A program made the translations under genes and the position numbers. Shown here in pieces: positions 35,532 through 44,655 of a DNA stretch of 64,000 nucleotides. The first letter of the stretch is position 1, and the number at the start of each line of letters is the position of its first letter. Source of the stretch: Brevundimonas sp. Root608 (GTDB lineage: Bacteria; Pseudomonadota; Alphaproteobacteria; Caulobacterales; Caulobacteraceae); assembly GCF_001427825.1 (NCBI RefSeq), contig NZ_LMGT01000005.1:186001-250000 (forward strand). Reading direction: 5' to 3'. The notes under the pieces are model-generated. The model was not told the DNA's origin and did not search any database. It worked only from the letters and a program-made list of their open reading frames with translations.

Positions 35532-37496
35532 ATGATCCGCACGTTTGGACTGGTCTCCGCCCTCGCCCTCGCGACGGCTCTGGGAGGATGCGCCTCGATG
35601 CCCGGATTTGGCCCCTCGTCCGGCTCGGACATGCCGCCCCTTCCGGCCTCGGCCGCCGCCCCGGCGGAATACGCGCGCGACACCCATACCTATGCGCGGC
35701 CCGAGATCGCCCATGTGCGCCACGTGGCCCTGGATCTGACCGCCGACTTCCGGGCCCATACGCTCGCCGGCACGGCGTCGCTCGACATCCAGGGCCGGCC
35801 TGGCGCGAACGAGGTGGTGCTGGACGTCAAGAACCTGGATATCCGCAACGTCACCGACGCCGCCGGCGCCCCCCTGCAGTATGAGACCGGCGCCAGCGAC
35901 CCCATCAAGGGCCAGCCCCTGACCGTGCGCTTCCCGGCGCTGGCCGCGGGTGAGAAGCGCCGCATCGTCGTCGCCTATTCGACCCGACCCGACGCCGCCG
36001 CCCTGCAGTGGCTGACCCCGTCCCAGACCGCGGGCGGCCAGAAGCCCTATCTGTTCAGCCAGGGCCAGGCCATCCTGACGCGCACCTGGGTGCCGACCCA
36101 GGACAGCCCCGGCATCCGCCAGACCTATGACGCCCGCATCGTCGCCCCCGCCGACCTGCGCGTGGTCATGAGCGCCCAGCAGCTGACGCCCGAGGGGGAG
36201 GACGCCGGTCCCGGCATGAAGGCCTGGCGGTTCCGCATGACCAATCCGGTGCCGCCCTATCTGATCGCCATCGGCGTCGGCGACCTGGCCTTCGCCGCCA
36301 TCGACGAGCGCACCGGCGTCTTCACCGAGCCCTCGCGTCTGGAAGCCGCCCGCGCCGAACTGGCCCCGACCGCCGCCATGGTCGACGCGGCCGAGCGGCT
36401 GTACGGCCCCTACCGCTGGGGCCGCTACGACCTGCTGGTCCTGCCGCCGTCCTTCCCGTTCGGCGGGATGGAGAATCCGCGCCTGACCTTCGCGACCCCG
36501 ACCATCATCGCCGGCGACCAGTCGCTGGTCTCGCTGGTGGCGCACGAGCTGGCGCACAGCTGGTCGGGCAACCTCGTCACCAACGCCACCTGGAACGACA
36601 TGTGGTTGAACGAGGGGTTCACCGTCTATTTCGAGAACCGCATCATGGAGGCCCTCTATGGCGAGGACCGCGCCCTGATGCTGCGCGCGCTCGGCTGGGG
36701 CGACCTGCAGACGGAGATGGCGGGCCTGCCCGCCGCCGACACCCGGCTGCACCTCGACCTCGAGGGGCGCGATCCCGACGAAGGCCTGACCGACGTCGCC
36801 TATGAGAAGGGCGCCGCCTTCCTGTTCACCATCGAACGGATTGTCGGGCGCGAACGGTTCGACGCCTGGCTGAAGAGCTATTTCGAGCGCAATGCCTTCC
36901 GCCCCATGACGACCGACCTGTTCCTGCAGGACATCCGGACCCATCTGATCGCAGGCGACGCCGCGCTGGAACGTCAGCTGATGATGGACGCCTGGATCTA
37001 TCAGCCCGGCATGCCGTCGAACTGGCAGCCGCCGGTGTCGGGCGCCTTCGGTCCGGTCGACGCGGCCGCCCGCGCCTTCTTCGCCGACAAGGGTCCGGCC
37101 TCGGCGATCCCGTGGGCCGGCTGGTCCACGCAGGAGCGTCAGCGCTTCCTCGCCTGGCGGCCGTCTGGCCTGCGCGATGGCGCTGACTGGCTGACCGACG
37201 CCCAGCTGGCCGATCTGGAATCATCCCTGAACCTGCGCAACGAAGGCAATGCCGAGGTGCTGTTCGCCTGGCTGCAGATCGCTGTCCAGCATCGCTATCA
37301 GGCTGCTGTCCCGACGCTGGAGAACTTCCTGACCACCATGGGCCGGCGCAAATTCGTCCTGCCGCTGTTCACCAGCCTGTGGGCCGAGGGGGACTGGGGC
37401 CGTCCCATCGCCACCCGGATCTATGCCCGGGCTCGGCCCGGCTATCACCCGGTGACGACCGGTTCGGTCGACGCTGTGGTGGGCCGGCCCAACTAG
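35532..37496 (+). CDS. M1 family aminopeptidase lipoprotein
   Basis: A zinc aminopeptidase of the gluzincin M1 family, 654 residues from the ATG at 35532. The N-terminus has a signal peptide with lipobox LGGC (cysteine about residue 21), so it is anchored to the outer or inner membrane facing the periplasm. The exopeptidase motif is GGMENPR (about residues 313-319). The zinc site is HELAHS with the third ligand glutamate in WLNEGFTVYFE. A leukotriene A4 hydrolase-like C-terminal helical domain follows. It is 93 bp after the MFS gene and probably independently expressed. It ends inside an imperfect intergenic repeat. Confidence 0.95.
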   Translation: MIRTFGLVSALALATALGGCASMPGFGPSSGSDMPPLPASAAAPAEYARDTHTYARPEIAHVRHVALDLTADFRAHTLAGTASLDIQGRPGANEVVLDVKNLDIRNVTDAAGAPLQYETGASDPIKGQPLTVRFPALAAGEKRRIVVAYSTRPDAAALQWLTPSQTAGGQKPYLFSQGQAILTRTWVPTQDSPGIRQTYDARIVAPADLRVVMSAQQLTPEGEDAGPGMKAWRFRMTNPVPPYLIAIGVGDLAFAAIDERTGVFTEPSRLEAARAELAPTAAMVDAAERLYGPYRWGRYDLLVLPPSFPFGGMENPRLTFATPTIIAGDQSLVSLVAHELAHSWSGNLVTNATWNDMWLNEGFTVYFENRIMEALYGEDRALMLRALGWGDLQTEMAGLPAADTRLHLDLEGRDPDEGLTDVAYEKGAAFLFTIERIVGRERFDAWLKSYFERNAFRPMTTDLFLQDIRTHLIAGDAALERQLMMDAWIYQPGMPSNWQPPVSGAFGPVDAAARAFFADKGPASAIPWAGWSTQERQRFLAWRPSGLRDGADWLTDAQLADLESSLNLRNEGNAEVLFAWLQIAVQHRYQAAVPTLENFLTTMGRRKFVLPLFTSLWAEGDWGRPIATRIYARARPGYHPVTTGSVDAVVGRPN

Positions 37497-37498
37497 CC

Positions 37499-37645
37499 TT
37501 CTCCCTCCCTTCATGGGGAGGAAAGATCGCGCAGCGATCCGGGTGAGGAATTGCAGCGGCAAGCCCGCACGGCGGCGGGTTCGCACTTTCCCACCCGGGG
37601 CTCGTCTTCGCCTCGTCGTCCCCCACCACTTCGGGCGAGGGAGAA
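37499..37645. repeat. intergenic inverted-repeat element (REP/MITE-like)
   Basis: The 147-bp element begins TTCTCCCTC (37499-37507) and ends with the exact reverse complement GAGGGAGAA (37637-37645). Inner blocks are also complementary in part (GGGGAGG near 37518 with CCCCCACC near 37619). Its CCTCCC-CATGAAGGG-like ends are of the type that recurs between genes in alphaproteobacterial genomes. It starts 3 bp after the M1 peptidase stop. Only one copy is in this window, so its repeated nature is inferred. Confidence 0.6.
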
Positions 37646-37751
37646 CCACGCCCATGTGACCGCCGCTAGCCTTGGCTTCCGCCCTTCCGGTCACTAGGTT
37701 CCGCCCGACGAACGGCGGCCAACGCCGACAAGCGCTTTCAGGAGACGCCCC

Positions 37752-38855
37752 ATGCACGACGCGCCCCAATCCGACGCGGCCACCCGGCTGGACAAGGAAA
37801 ACCCGCTCGGCGTCGACGGCTTCGAGTTCGTCGAGTTCACGGGCCCCGATCCGGCGGCCATGATCGCGCGCCTTGAACTCATGGGCTTTACCCAGACTCA
37901 CGTGAACCCGGCCAATGACGTGGTGCGGCTGAAGCAGGGGGACATCACCCTGCTGGTCAACCGCTCGCCCAAGGGTCAGGCGGGCGAGTTCGCGACCGAG
38001 CACGGCCCTTCGGCCAACGGCATGGCCTTCCGCGTGGCCGATGCGAAGGCGGCTTTCGAAGGCGCCGTGTCGCGCGGCGGACGTCCGGCCGAGGGTCATG
38101 ACGGCGGCGCCCTGGGCGGCGGCTATCCCTACATCCTGCAGGGCATCGGCGGCTCGCTGCTCTACCTTGTCGATCAATATGGCGACGCCGGTTCGCTGTA
38201 TGACGGCTGGGACGAGATCGAGGGCTGGGAAGAGGCCGAGCGCAAGAACTCCGTCGGCCTGTTCATGCTCGACCACCTGACCCACAACGTGCGGCGCGGC
38301 CAGATGCGCACCTGGTCCGGCTTCTACGGCGACGTCTTCGCCTTCGAGGAGCAGAAATATTTCGACATCAAGGGCAAGGCGACCGGCCTGTTCTCCCAGG
38401 CCATGATCGCGCCCGACCGCGCCATCCGCATTCCGCTGAACGAGAGCCAGGACGAGAATTCCCAGATCGAGGAATTCCTGCGCCGCTACAACGGCGAGGG
38501 CATCCAGCACATCGCCCTGGCCACCGACGACATCTTCGAGACGGTGGAGGAGCTGAAGCGCCGAGGCATTCCGTTCCAGGACACGATCGAGACCTATTTC
38601 GAACTGATCGACAAACGCCTGCCCAACCACGGCGAGGACGTGGAGCGGATGCGCAAGAACCGCATCCTGATCGACGGTTCGGACGAGGAAGGTCTGCTGC
38701 TGCAGATCTTCACCCAGGACACCTTCGGCCCGATCTTCTTCGAGATCATCCAGCGCAAGGGCAACCAGGCGTTCGGCGAGGGCAATTTCCAGGCCCTGTT
38801 CGACTCCATCGAGCTGGACCAGATCCGGCGCGGCGTCATCAAGGTGGATGCCTAA
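37752..38855 (+). CDS. hpd: 4-hydroxyphenylpyruvate dioxygenase
   Basis: Non-haem iron enzyme converting 4-hydroxyphenylpyruvate to homogentisate, second step of tyrosine breakdown (and a source of pyomelanin pigment if homogentisate accumulates). The 367-residue protein has the expected two vicinal-oxygen-chelate halves. Iron ligands are in LDHLTHNV (His, about residue 175), GIQHIALATDD (His, about 254) and FGPIFFEIIQRKGN (Glu, about 333). An AGGAGA site precedes the ATG. A FAH-family gene for a later step lies 8 kb upstream. It overlaps the following small membrane ORF by 8 bp. Confidence 0.97.
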   Translation: MHDAPQSDAATRLDKENPLGVDGFEFVEFTGPDPAAMIARLELMGFTQTHVNPANDVVRLKQGDITLLVNRSPKGQAGEFATEHGPSANGMAFRVADAKAAFEGAVSRGGRPAEGHDGGALGGGYPYILQGIGGSLLYLVDQYGDAGSLYDGWDEIEGWEEAERKNSVGLFMLDHLTHNVRRGQMRTWSGFYGDVFAFEEQKYFDIKGKATGLFSQAMIAPDRAIRIPLNESQDENSQIEEFLRRYNGEGIQHIALATDDIFETVEELKRRGIPFQDTIETYFELIDKRLPNHGEDVERMRKNRILIDGSDEEGLLLQIFTQDTFGPIFFEIIQRKGNQAFGEGNFQALFDSIELDQIRRGVIKVDA

Positions 38856-39033
38856 GCCGCCGTCCTGGCTGCCCTGGCTCGGCCCGCTTCTCGCGGCCGC
38901 GGTCGGGGCGGCGGTCGGCGAATATGGGCTGGGCGGCGGATTCTGGACGGTTCTGGTCGCCGCCCTGGTGTGCGGCTTCGCCCCCATCGTCGGCTATCGA
39001 ATCTGGAAGTGGCGGTTTCAGCGGAGGGGGTAG
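38848..39033 (+). CDS. hypothetical small membrane protein, 61 residues
   Basis: Not recognised. It starts 8 bp before the HPPD stop and has two hydrophobic segments (about residues 8-26 and 31-49) separated by a GEYGLGGG turn, then a basic tail (KWRFQRRG). Positive-inside topology puts both ends in the cytoplasm. Overlap with hpd supports co-translation; no functional assignment. Confidence 0.6.
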   Translation: MPKPPSWLPWLGPLLAAAVGAAVGEYGLGGGFWTVLVAALVCGFAPIVGYRIWKWRFQRRG

Positions 39034-39090
39034 TAGCCATCCTCTTCCGCTTCCCTGTTTTGTCTTCGCTTTCGCACCCGAAACCGTCGT

Positions 39091-39110
39091 CGAATTCTCC
39101 GGAGAATTCG
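39091..39110. repeat. 20-bp perfect palindrome after dnaE2
   Basis: CGAATTCTCC joined to its reverse complement GGAGAATTCG, directly after the dnaE2 stop (39111-39113). As RNA it folds into an 8-bp stem with a CCGG loop. Its left part, with flanking GTCGT, shares an 18-base core with the repeats upstream of hpf at 52526-52543. Confidence 0.85.
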
Positions 39111-42100
39111 TCAGTGAAAGTCCCGCGATCCGGGTAGCACCCGCACGTCCCGCGGATGCCGCCCCCGCGCTGGCGTATGGCCTGATCCCGGCGCCGAATC
39201 CGGCGTCAGATGGCCCAGCACCGGCGTCCAGTCCTCCAGTTGATCGACGACCAGATGGGTGACCCCCTCCGCCGTCTGCACCTTGCCCCGCGCCAGCACC
39301 ATGCGCGCGCCCATGGCCACGGGCCGGAAGCGTTCGAACACGTCGGGCCACAGCACCAGATTGGCCACGCCGGTCTCGTCCTCCACGGTCATGAAACAGA
39401 CGCCCTTGGCCGTTCCCGGCCTCTGACGGACCAGCACCACCCCGCCGATCGCAACCCGGCGCCCATTTGCCAGCCCCGGATAGGCCTTCGCCGTCAGGGC
39501 CCCGACGCCCGCCAGCCGGTCGCGCAGGAAGCTGACCGGATGGCCCTTCAGCGACAGGCGGATGGTCTGGTAGTCGCCGACCACCTCCTCGGACGGCGCC
39601 AGCACCGGCAGGGCCTCGGGCGGGCGGCCGTCGGCCTCGTTCAGCCCCATGGCCTCGAACAGCGGCGCCGATGACGCCGGCGCGGCCCCCCTTGCCGCCC
39701 ACACCCCCTGCCGCCGCGTCAGGTCCAGCGACCCATAGGCGTCCGCCTCGGCCAGCCGGTCCAGCGCCGACGGCGGCAGGTCAGCGCGGCGACGCAGATC
39801 GTCGAGATCGGCGAACGGCCCGACCGCGCGCGCCGCCTCGATCCGCAGGGCCCAGTCCTTCCTGAAACCGTCGATCGACCGCATCCCCAGCCGCAGGGCG
39901 CAGGGTTCGCCCGGACGGGGCTCAAGCGAGGCGTCCCATCCGCTGCGGTTCACATCCGGATGCCTGACTTCGGCCCCATGCTCGATGGCGTCCCGCACCA
40001 GCTGGGCCGGCGCATAGAAGCCCATCGGCTGGCTGTTGAGCAGGGCGGCGGTGAACACCTCGGGATACCGGAGCTTCATCCATGACGAGATGTAGACCAG
40101 CAGGGCGAAGGAGCAGGCATGGCTTTCGGGAAAGCCGTACTCCCCGAACCCCTTGATCTGGTCGAAGCAACTGCGGGCGAAGTCGGGATCGTAGCCGCGC
40201 TCGATCATCCGGCTGGTGAACCGCACCTCGTGCTCGCCGATGGTGCCCATGTGCCGGAAGGTCGCCATGGCCCGCCTCAGGCTGTTGGCCTCGGCGGGGG
40301 TGTATTTCGCCGCTTCCATGGCGATCCGCATCGCCTGTTCCTGGAACAGGGGCACGCCCAGGGTCTTGTGCAGCACCCGCCTCAGTTCGTCGCGGTCGCC
40401 ATGCTCGGGCGAGGGGTGGGGAAAGTCGATCACGAAGGGCCGGCCCGACCGCTCCGCCTCGCGCCGTTCCGCCCGCCGTTTCAGATAGGGATGCACCATC
40501 CCGCCCTGGATCGGGCCCGGCCGCACGATCGCCACCTCCACCACCAGATCGTAGAAAACCCGCGGACGGAGCCGCGGCAGCATCGACATCTGGGCCCGAC
40601 TCTCGACCTGGAAGACCCCGAGGGAGTCTCCCTTGCACAGCATGTCGTAGACCTCAGGATCCTCCGGCGGGACCGTGTCCAGTTCGAACCGGCGCTCATA
40701 GTGTTCCGCGATCAGGTCGAAGCCGCGCCTCAGCGCGGTCAGCATACCCAGCGCCAGCACATCGACCTTCATCAGCCCGAGGAAGTCGATGTCGTCCTTG
40801 TCCCACTCGATGAAGGTGCGGTCCGACATGGCGGCGTTGCCGATCGGCACGATCTCCAGCAGCGGCGTCTGGCTCAGCACATAGCCGCCGACGTGCTGGC
40901 TCAGATGGCGGGGAAATTTGATCAGTTCGGCCGTCAGCTCCAGCGCCAGCCGCATGCGTACGTCGTCGCGGCTCAGGCCGGTGCGGTCGACATGCTCGTC
41001 CTTCACGCTGTCGCCCCATGAGCCCCAGACCGTGTCGGCCATGCGCGCCGTCACGTCCTCGGTCAGCCCCAGAGCCTTGCCCACGTCGCGGATCGCCGAG
41101 CGGGGCCGGTAGTGGATGATGGTGGCCACGATCGCCGCCCGGTCGCGGCCATAACGGCGATAGACGTACTGCATCACCTCCTCGCGCCGTTCATGCTCGA
41201 AATCGACGTCGATATCCGGCGGCTCGTCCCGGTCGGCGGACATGAAGCGCTCGATCAGCACGTCCTGCTCGGCGGGGTTTACATTGGTGACGCCCAGACA
41301 GAAGCAGACCACCGAGTTCGCGGCCGAGCCCCGCCCCTGGCACAGGATCGGCTTCTCCTGCGTCCGCGCCCAATGCACGATGTCGTGCACGGTCAGGAAG
41401 TAGTTGGGGTATTTCAGGAGCTTGATGAGCTTCAGCTCCTTGACGATCGTGTCGCGGATTTTCCGTGAAACCCCGTCAGGCCATTTCTCCCGTGCGCCCT
41501 TGAAGGCCAGCCGGATCAGGCGCCGCTGCGCCGTCCAGCCCGCCGGCACGGGCTCATCAGGATACCGGTACTCTAGTTCCCGCAGCGAAAACCGGCACGC
41601 CCGCGCCACCTCCATGGTCCGCGCCAGCGCCGCCTCATGCCCGCGGAACAGCCGCGCCATCTGGGCCGGCGGCTTCAGATGGCGCTCGGCGTTGGCCTGA
41701 AGCCGCCGGCCCGCCTTGTCGATGGTCGTCCCTTCGCGGATGCAGGTCAGGACGTCCTGCACCATCCGCCGGTCGGGGTGGTGGTACAGCACGGCATTGG
41801 TCGCGATCATCGACGCGCCCGTGCGATGCGCCATCGCCGCCAGACGGTTAAGCCGCTTGCGGTCGTCGCCGCGCCACAGGGGCGCCGCCGCCAGATACAG
41901 GTCGTCGGGCCAGGCCTTTCGCCATGCCGCCAGCCGGGCCTCGAACGCCGCGTCGGGCGTTTCCGGCGCCGGTGCCAGGGCGATCATGCCCTCGCCCAGC
42001 CCGGCCGCCTGTTCGAAGGTCAGCCGCGTTTCGGCCTTTTCAATGCGATCGGCGTCCGGGTCGACCCCGGCTTGCGGCACGACCTCGGTCTTGCCCAGCG

Positions 42101-42404
42101 ACAACAGCCGACACAGCCGGCCATAGGCGGCGCGGTCGCGCGGAAAGACCATCAGTTCCGTCCCGTCGGTGAAGCCCAGCCGCGACCCCACGACCAGCGG
42201 GATGTCGACGTCCTCGGCCCCCATCAGCGCCCGCACCATCCCCGCCAGGGTATTGCGGTCGGCCACGCCGATGGCGCCCAGCCCCAAGGCCTTCGCCTGC
42301 ATCGCGATCTCGCCGGGGTGTGACGCGCCCTCCAGAAAGCTGAAATTCGTCATTGCCCCCAGTTCGGCGTACTGGCCGTCCCAGCCTGAGCCCGGGGCGC
42401 TCAC
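39111..42404 (-). CDS. dnaE2: error-prone DNA polymerase III alpha subunit DnaE2
   Basis: Translesion polymerase of the SOS mutagenesis cassette, 1097 residues. PHP domain: NFSFLEGASHPGE near residue 20 and VADRNTL. The C-family polymerase core has ILCQGRGSAANSVVCFCLG, the catalytic aspartates in DIDVDFEHERREEV and LDFLGLMKVDVLALGML-like segments, then FQVESRAQMSMLPRL. A C-terminal OB fold (VLVRQRPGTAKGVCFMTVED) precedes the end. DnaE2 lacks the beta-clamp efficiency of DnaE1 and works with ImuA and ImuB. GTG at 42404 overlaps the imuB stop as GTGA, the better start than GTG 42428. Confidence 0.97.
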   Translation of the reverse strand: MSAPGSGWDGQYAELGAMTNFSFLEGASHPGEIAMQAKALGLGAIGVADRNTLAGMVRALMGAEDVDIPLVVGSRLGFTDGTELMVFPRDRAAYGRLCRLLSLGKTEVVPQAGVDPDADRIEKAETRLTFEQAAGLGEGMIALAPAPETPDAAFEARLAAWRKAWPDDLYLAAAPLWRGDDRKRLNRLAAMAHRTGASMIATNAVLYHHPDRRMVQDVLTCIREGTTIDKAGRRLQANAERHLKPPAQMARLFRGHEAALARTMEVARACRFSLRELEYRYPDEPVPAGWTAQRRLIRLAFKGAREKWPDGVSRKIRDTIVKELKLIKLLKYPNYFLTVHDIVHWARTQEKPILCQGRGSAANSVVCFCLGVTNVNPAEQDVLIERFMSADRDEPPDIDVDFEHERREEVMQYVYRRYGRDRAAIVATIIHYRPRSAIRDVGKALGLTEDVTARMADTVWGSWGDSVKDEHVDRTGLSRDDVRMRLALELTAELIKFPRHLSQHVGGYVLSQTPLLEIVPIGNAAMSDRTFIEWDKDDIDFLGLMKVDVLALGMLTALRRGFDLIAEHYERRFELDTVPPEDPEVYDMLCKGDSLGVFQVESRAQMSMLPRLRPRVFYDLVVEVAIVRPGPIQGGMVHPYLKRRAERREAERSGRPFVIDFPHPSPEHGDRDELRRVLHKTLGVPLFQEQAMRIAMEAAKYTPAEANSLRRAMATFRHMGTIGEHEVRFTSRMIERGYDPDFARSCFDQIKGFGEYGFPESHACSFALLVYISSWMKLRYPEVFTAALLNSQPMGFYAPAQLVRDAIEHGAEVRHPDVNRSGWDASLEPRPGEPCALRLGMRSIDGFRKDWALRIEAARAVGPFADLDDLRRRADLPPSALDRLAEADAYGSLDLTRRQGVWAARGAAPASSAPLFEAMGLNEADGRPPEALPVLAPSEEVVGDYQTIRLSLKGHPVSFLRDRLAGVGALTAKAYPGLANGRRVAIGGVVLVRQRPGTAKGVCFMTVEDETGVANLVLWPDVFERFRPVAMGARMVLARGKVQTAEGVTHLVVDQLEDWTPVLGHLTPDSAPGSGHTPARGRHPRDVRVLPGSRDFH

Positions 42405-44008
42405 GGCAGCACCCCGTGCATCCACCACGACGGCGCCCGTTCCTCCGCCGCACCCGAATACTCCCGGCCGTACAGGCCTTCGCGGAACAACCAGTAGCGG
42501 CCGCCCGCGTCGTCCTCGACGCGGTAGTAGTCGCGGGTGCGCACCTGGCGGTCATCGGGGCGGGGCCGCCACCATTCGGGCGACAGCCGTTCCGGCCCGT
42601 CAGAGCGGGTCACGCGTCGCGACAGCCGCCGCCAGGTGAAGCGCACCGGCGCGCCGTCGGGCAGTTCGGCCAGGGCTTCGACCGGTTCGGGCGGGTCCAG
42701 AAGCAGGATCGGCCGGCGCGCGTGGCCCTTCGCCGCGGCTGGCGACCGCCCCAGCGCCGGCCGCCAGCGCTCGACGCGCTCGGGCAGCCAGCTGTCGACG
42801 GGCTCGGGCGTCAGCACGCGGTCCTCGCCCAGCCGCGCGGTCAGGCGGTCGATCAGGGCGGCCAGACTCTCGGCCTGTTTCGCCTCGGCCTCGCTTTCCA
42901 GCGCCCCCTGTCGCGCCGTCATTGGTTCGATCGCATCGGCGGTCAGCATCATGGCGTCGAGGCCGAACCCCAGCTCCAGCCGGCCCAGCCCCGCCTCACG
43001 GAACAGCCGCAGCCACACCCCCGCTTCACGACCGGGCCGGCCCATGCGCACCGACAGGCTGGTGGTCCGGCCGTCCGAGCGGAAGCCCGTCAGGGTCAGG
43101 GCCTTGGCCCCCTGCCCGTCGCGCAGCAGCGGCGCGGTCAGGTCGGCGACCAGTTCCGCCAGCCGCGCCTCCACCCCCTCGATGTCGCCGACCGGCTCCA
43201 TCCAGGCCTGCCACGCCCGGTATTTCGGCGGCGGCCGCACCGGCGTCAGGGCCTCGCCCGCGAAGCCCAGGGCCTGATCCAGTCGTTGCACCAGACCGAC
43301 GCCGGCCCCGTCCCGGAACCGACGCGCCAGCCCCGCGCGCGGCATGGGATAGAGGTCGCCGATCCGTTTCAGCCCGAACCGCCGCGCCTGGGTCAGGGTG
43401 CGGTCGTCGATGCGCAGGGCCTCGACTGGCAAAGGGGCCAGCAGGCCGCGCGCCGTCTCATCGTCGGCGATGCAGCCGCCGCCCTCGGACTCTCCCCAGC
43501 GCGCCAGAGCCCAGGCCGCCCCCGGCGTCGGGGCCATGGCGACGCGGGCCCGCGCTCCCGCCTCCGCCAACCGGTCGCGGATCTGAACCAACAGGGCCGC
43601 CTCGCCGCCGAACAGATGGGTTGCGCCGGTGAGGTCGAGGAACAGGCCCTCCAACCCCTCTCCCGCCGGATCGACGCTGACGGAAGGCGACCAGCGCTCG
43701 GCCCAGACCGCCAGCGCCGTCAGCGCGCGGGCGTCGGCCTCGATATCGGCGGGCTTGCAGATCAGATGCGGGATCATGGCCCGGGCGTCGGCTTGGGTCT
43801 GGCCGCGCCGAAGACCCGTCGCCCGCGCCGCCGGATTCAGGGCGTGGATGATCGCCGCGCCCCGGTTGTTCTTCAGGATCAGGGCGAACGGGTTTTTCGG
43901 ATCGAGGGCGGGGTCAGGCGGCGAGGCCGGACGACGCGCCCGCATGGCCGATCGCCTCCAGACCGTCACCGGCCAGTCGATCAGCCAGACGGAGACGATG
44001 CGTCTCAT
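42401..44008 (-). CDS. imuB: ImuB, Y-family-like polymerase subunit
   Basis: Catalytically inactive Y-family-like protein that links DnaE2 to the beta clamp in damage-induced mutagenesis. 535 residues from the ATG at 44008; it begins RRIVSVWLIDWPVTVWRR, typical of ImuB. Family blocks include the palm region with EGLFLDLTGATHLFGGEAAL and the helix-hairpin-helix-like region with RFGLKRIGDLYPMPRAGLARRF. The acidic catalytic residues expected in active Y polymerases are not at their usual positions, as in other ImuB proteins. The start overlaps the imuA end by 95 bp in a different frame; the stop overlaps dnaE2. An upstream open frame to 44185 is not used. Confidence 0.95.
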   Translation of the reverse strand: MRRIVSVWLIDWPVTVWRRSAMRARRPASPPDPALDPKNPFALILKNNRGAAIIHALNPAARATGLRRGQTQADARAMIPHLICKPADIEADARALTALAVWAERWSPSVSVDPAGEGLEGLFLDLTGATHLFGGEAALLVQIRDRLAEAGARARVAMAPTPGAAWALARWGESEGGGCIADDETARGLLAPLPVEALRIDDRTLTQARRFGLKRIGDLYPMPRAGLARRFRDGAGVGLVQRLDQALGFAGEALTPVRPPPKYRAWQAWMEPVGDIEGVEARLAELVADLTAPLLRDGQGAKALTLTGFRSDGRTTSLSVRMGRPGREAGVWLRLFREAGLGRLELGFGLDAMMLTADAIEPMTARQGALESEAEAKQAESLAALIDRLTARLGEDRVLTPEPVDSWLPERVERWRPALGRSPAAAKGHARRPILLLDPPEPVEALAELPDGAPVRFTWRRLSRRVTRSDGPERLSPEWWRPRPDDRQVRTRDYYRVEDDAGGRYWLFREGLYGREYSGAAEERAPSWWMHGVLP

Positions 44009-44567
44009 CATCCTGCTCCAGCATCCACGCCCCCGGCCGTTCGCCGCGTCCCCGCACCAGTTCCGCCGCCAGTCGCACCGGGCCGGGGGCCCGGGCATCG
44101 TCGGGATCGACAGCGCTGGCCAGGGTCGATATCCGCCAGCGCCGCCGCGCCGCGCTGAGCCCGTCCAGCCCGCGCGGCAACACAAGCCCCACGCATCCGC
44201 CCTGTTTGGCGGCGAAATCCAGCCGCCGGGTCTGGGTCAGAGTCGCCGCATCCACCGCGCCCAGGGCCAGGGACACCGCTCCGGACCGCAGCGCCTGTTC
44301 CAGGGTCCACAAGGCCTCGGCCGCCGTGTTGACGGGCGCGAGGATCAGGGACACGCCCGGCAAGCCGGGTCCATAGGGCCGGCCGTGCTCGCCCAGCCAT
44401 GCCCGTGTCGCGGTCATCAGCACCGGCCGCCCATCCCCCTCCAGTCGACGCGACAGGGCGAACGCCATCATGGCAGCCCCATCGCGCGGACCCGCCGCGC
44501 ACGCCTCTTCCAGCGGCGCGGGCCTCTCGGGAAACAGAGCGGGAGATGACAGGGGCGCGGGGGTCAT
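43914..44567 (-). CDS. imuA: ImuA, RecA-like mutagenesis protein
   Basis: First gene of the SOS mutasome cassette. From the ATG at 44567 it is 217 residues. The RecA/SulA-like core has MMAFALSRRLEGDGRPVLMT, the YGPGLPG loop, and the end LEQDDETHRLRLADRLAGDG. A longer frame to 44645 would run through the LexA box and is rejected. The last 31 codons also encode the N-terminus of ImuB in another frame. Its role is to help organise ImuB and DnaE2 at stalled forks. Confidence 0.92.
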   Translation of the reverse strand: MTPAPLSSPALFPERPAPLEEACAAGPRDGAAMMAFALSRRLEGDGRPVLMTATRAWLGEHGRPYGPGLPGVSLILAPVNTAAEALWTLEQALRSGAVSLALGAVDAATLTQTRRLDFAAKQGGCVGLVLPRGLDGLSAARRRWRISTLASAVDPDDARAPGPVRLAAELVRGRGERPGAWMLEQDDETHRLRLADRLAGDGLEAIGHAGASSGLAA

Positions 44568-44587
44568 GAGAGTCCGGAAATCCAGAT

Positions 44588-44602
44588 GTTCACTATTTGT
44601 TC
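44588..44602. promoter_or_regulatory. LexA box upstream of imuA
   Basis: GTTC-ACTATTT-GTTC matches exactly the alphaproteobacterial LexA operator GTTC-N7-GTTC. It lies 21-35 bp before the imuA start, so the imuA-imuB-dnaE2 operon is predicted to be SOS-induced. Confidence 0.9.
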
Positions 44603-44655
44603 CAACAGGCTCCGGAGTCAAACAGAGAATCCCGTTCGCCGTCACAAGAGGGAAA

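Noticed and set aside
44567..44645. Longer imuA N-terminus
   Set aside because: It would start upstream of the LexA operator and has no family similarity.
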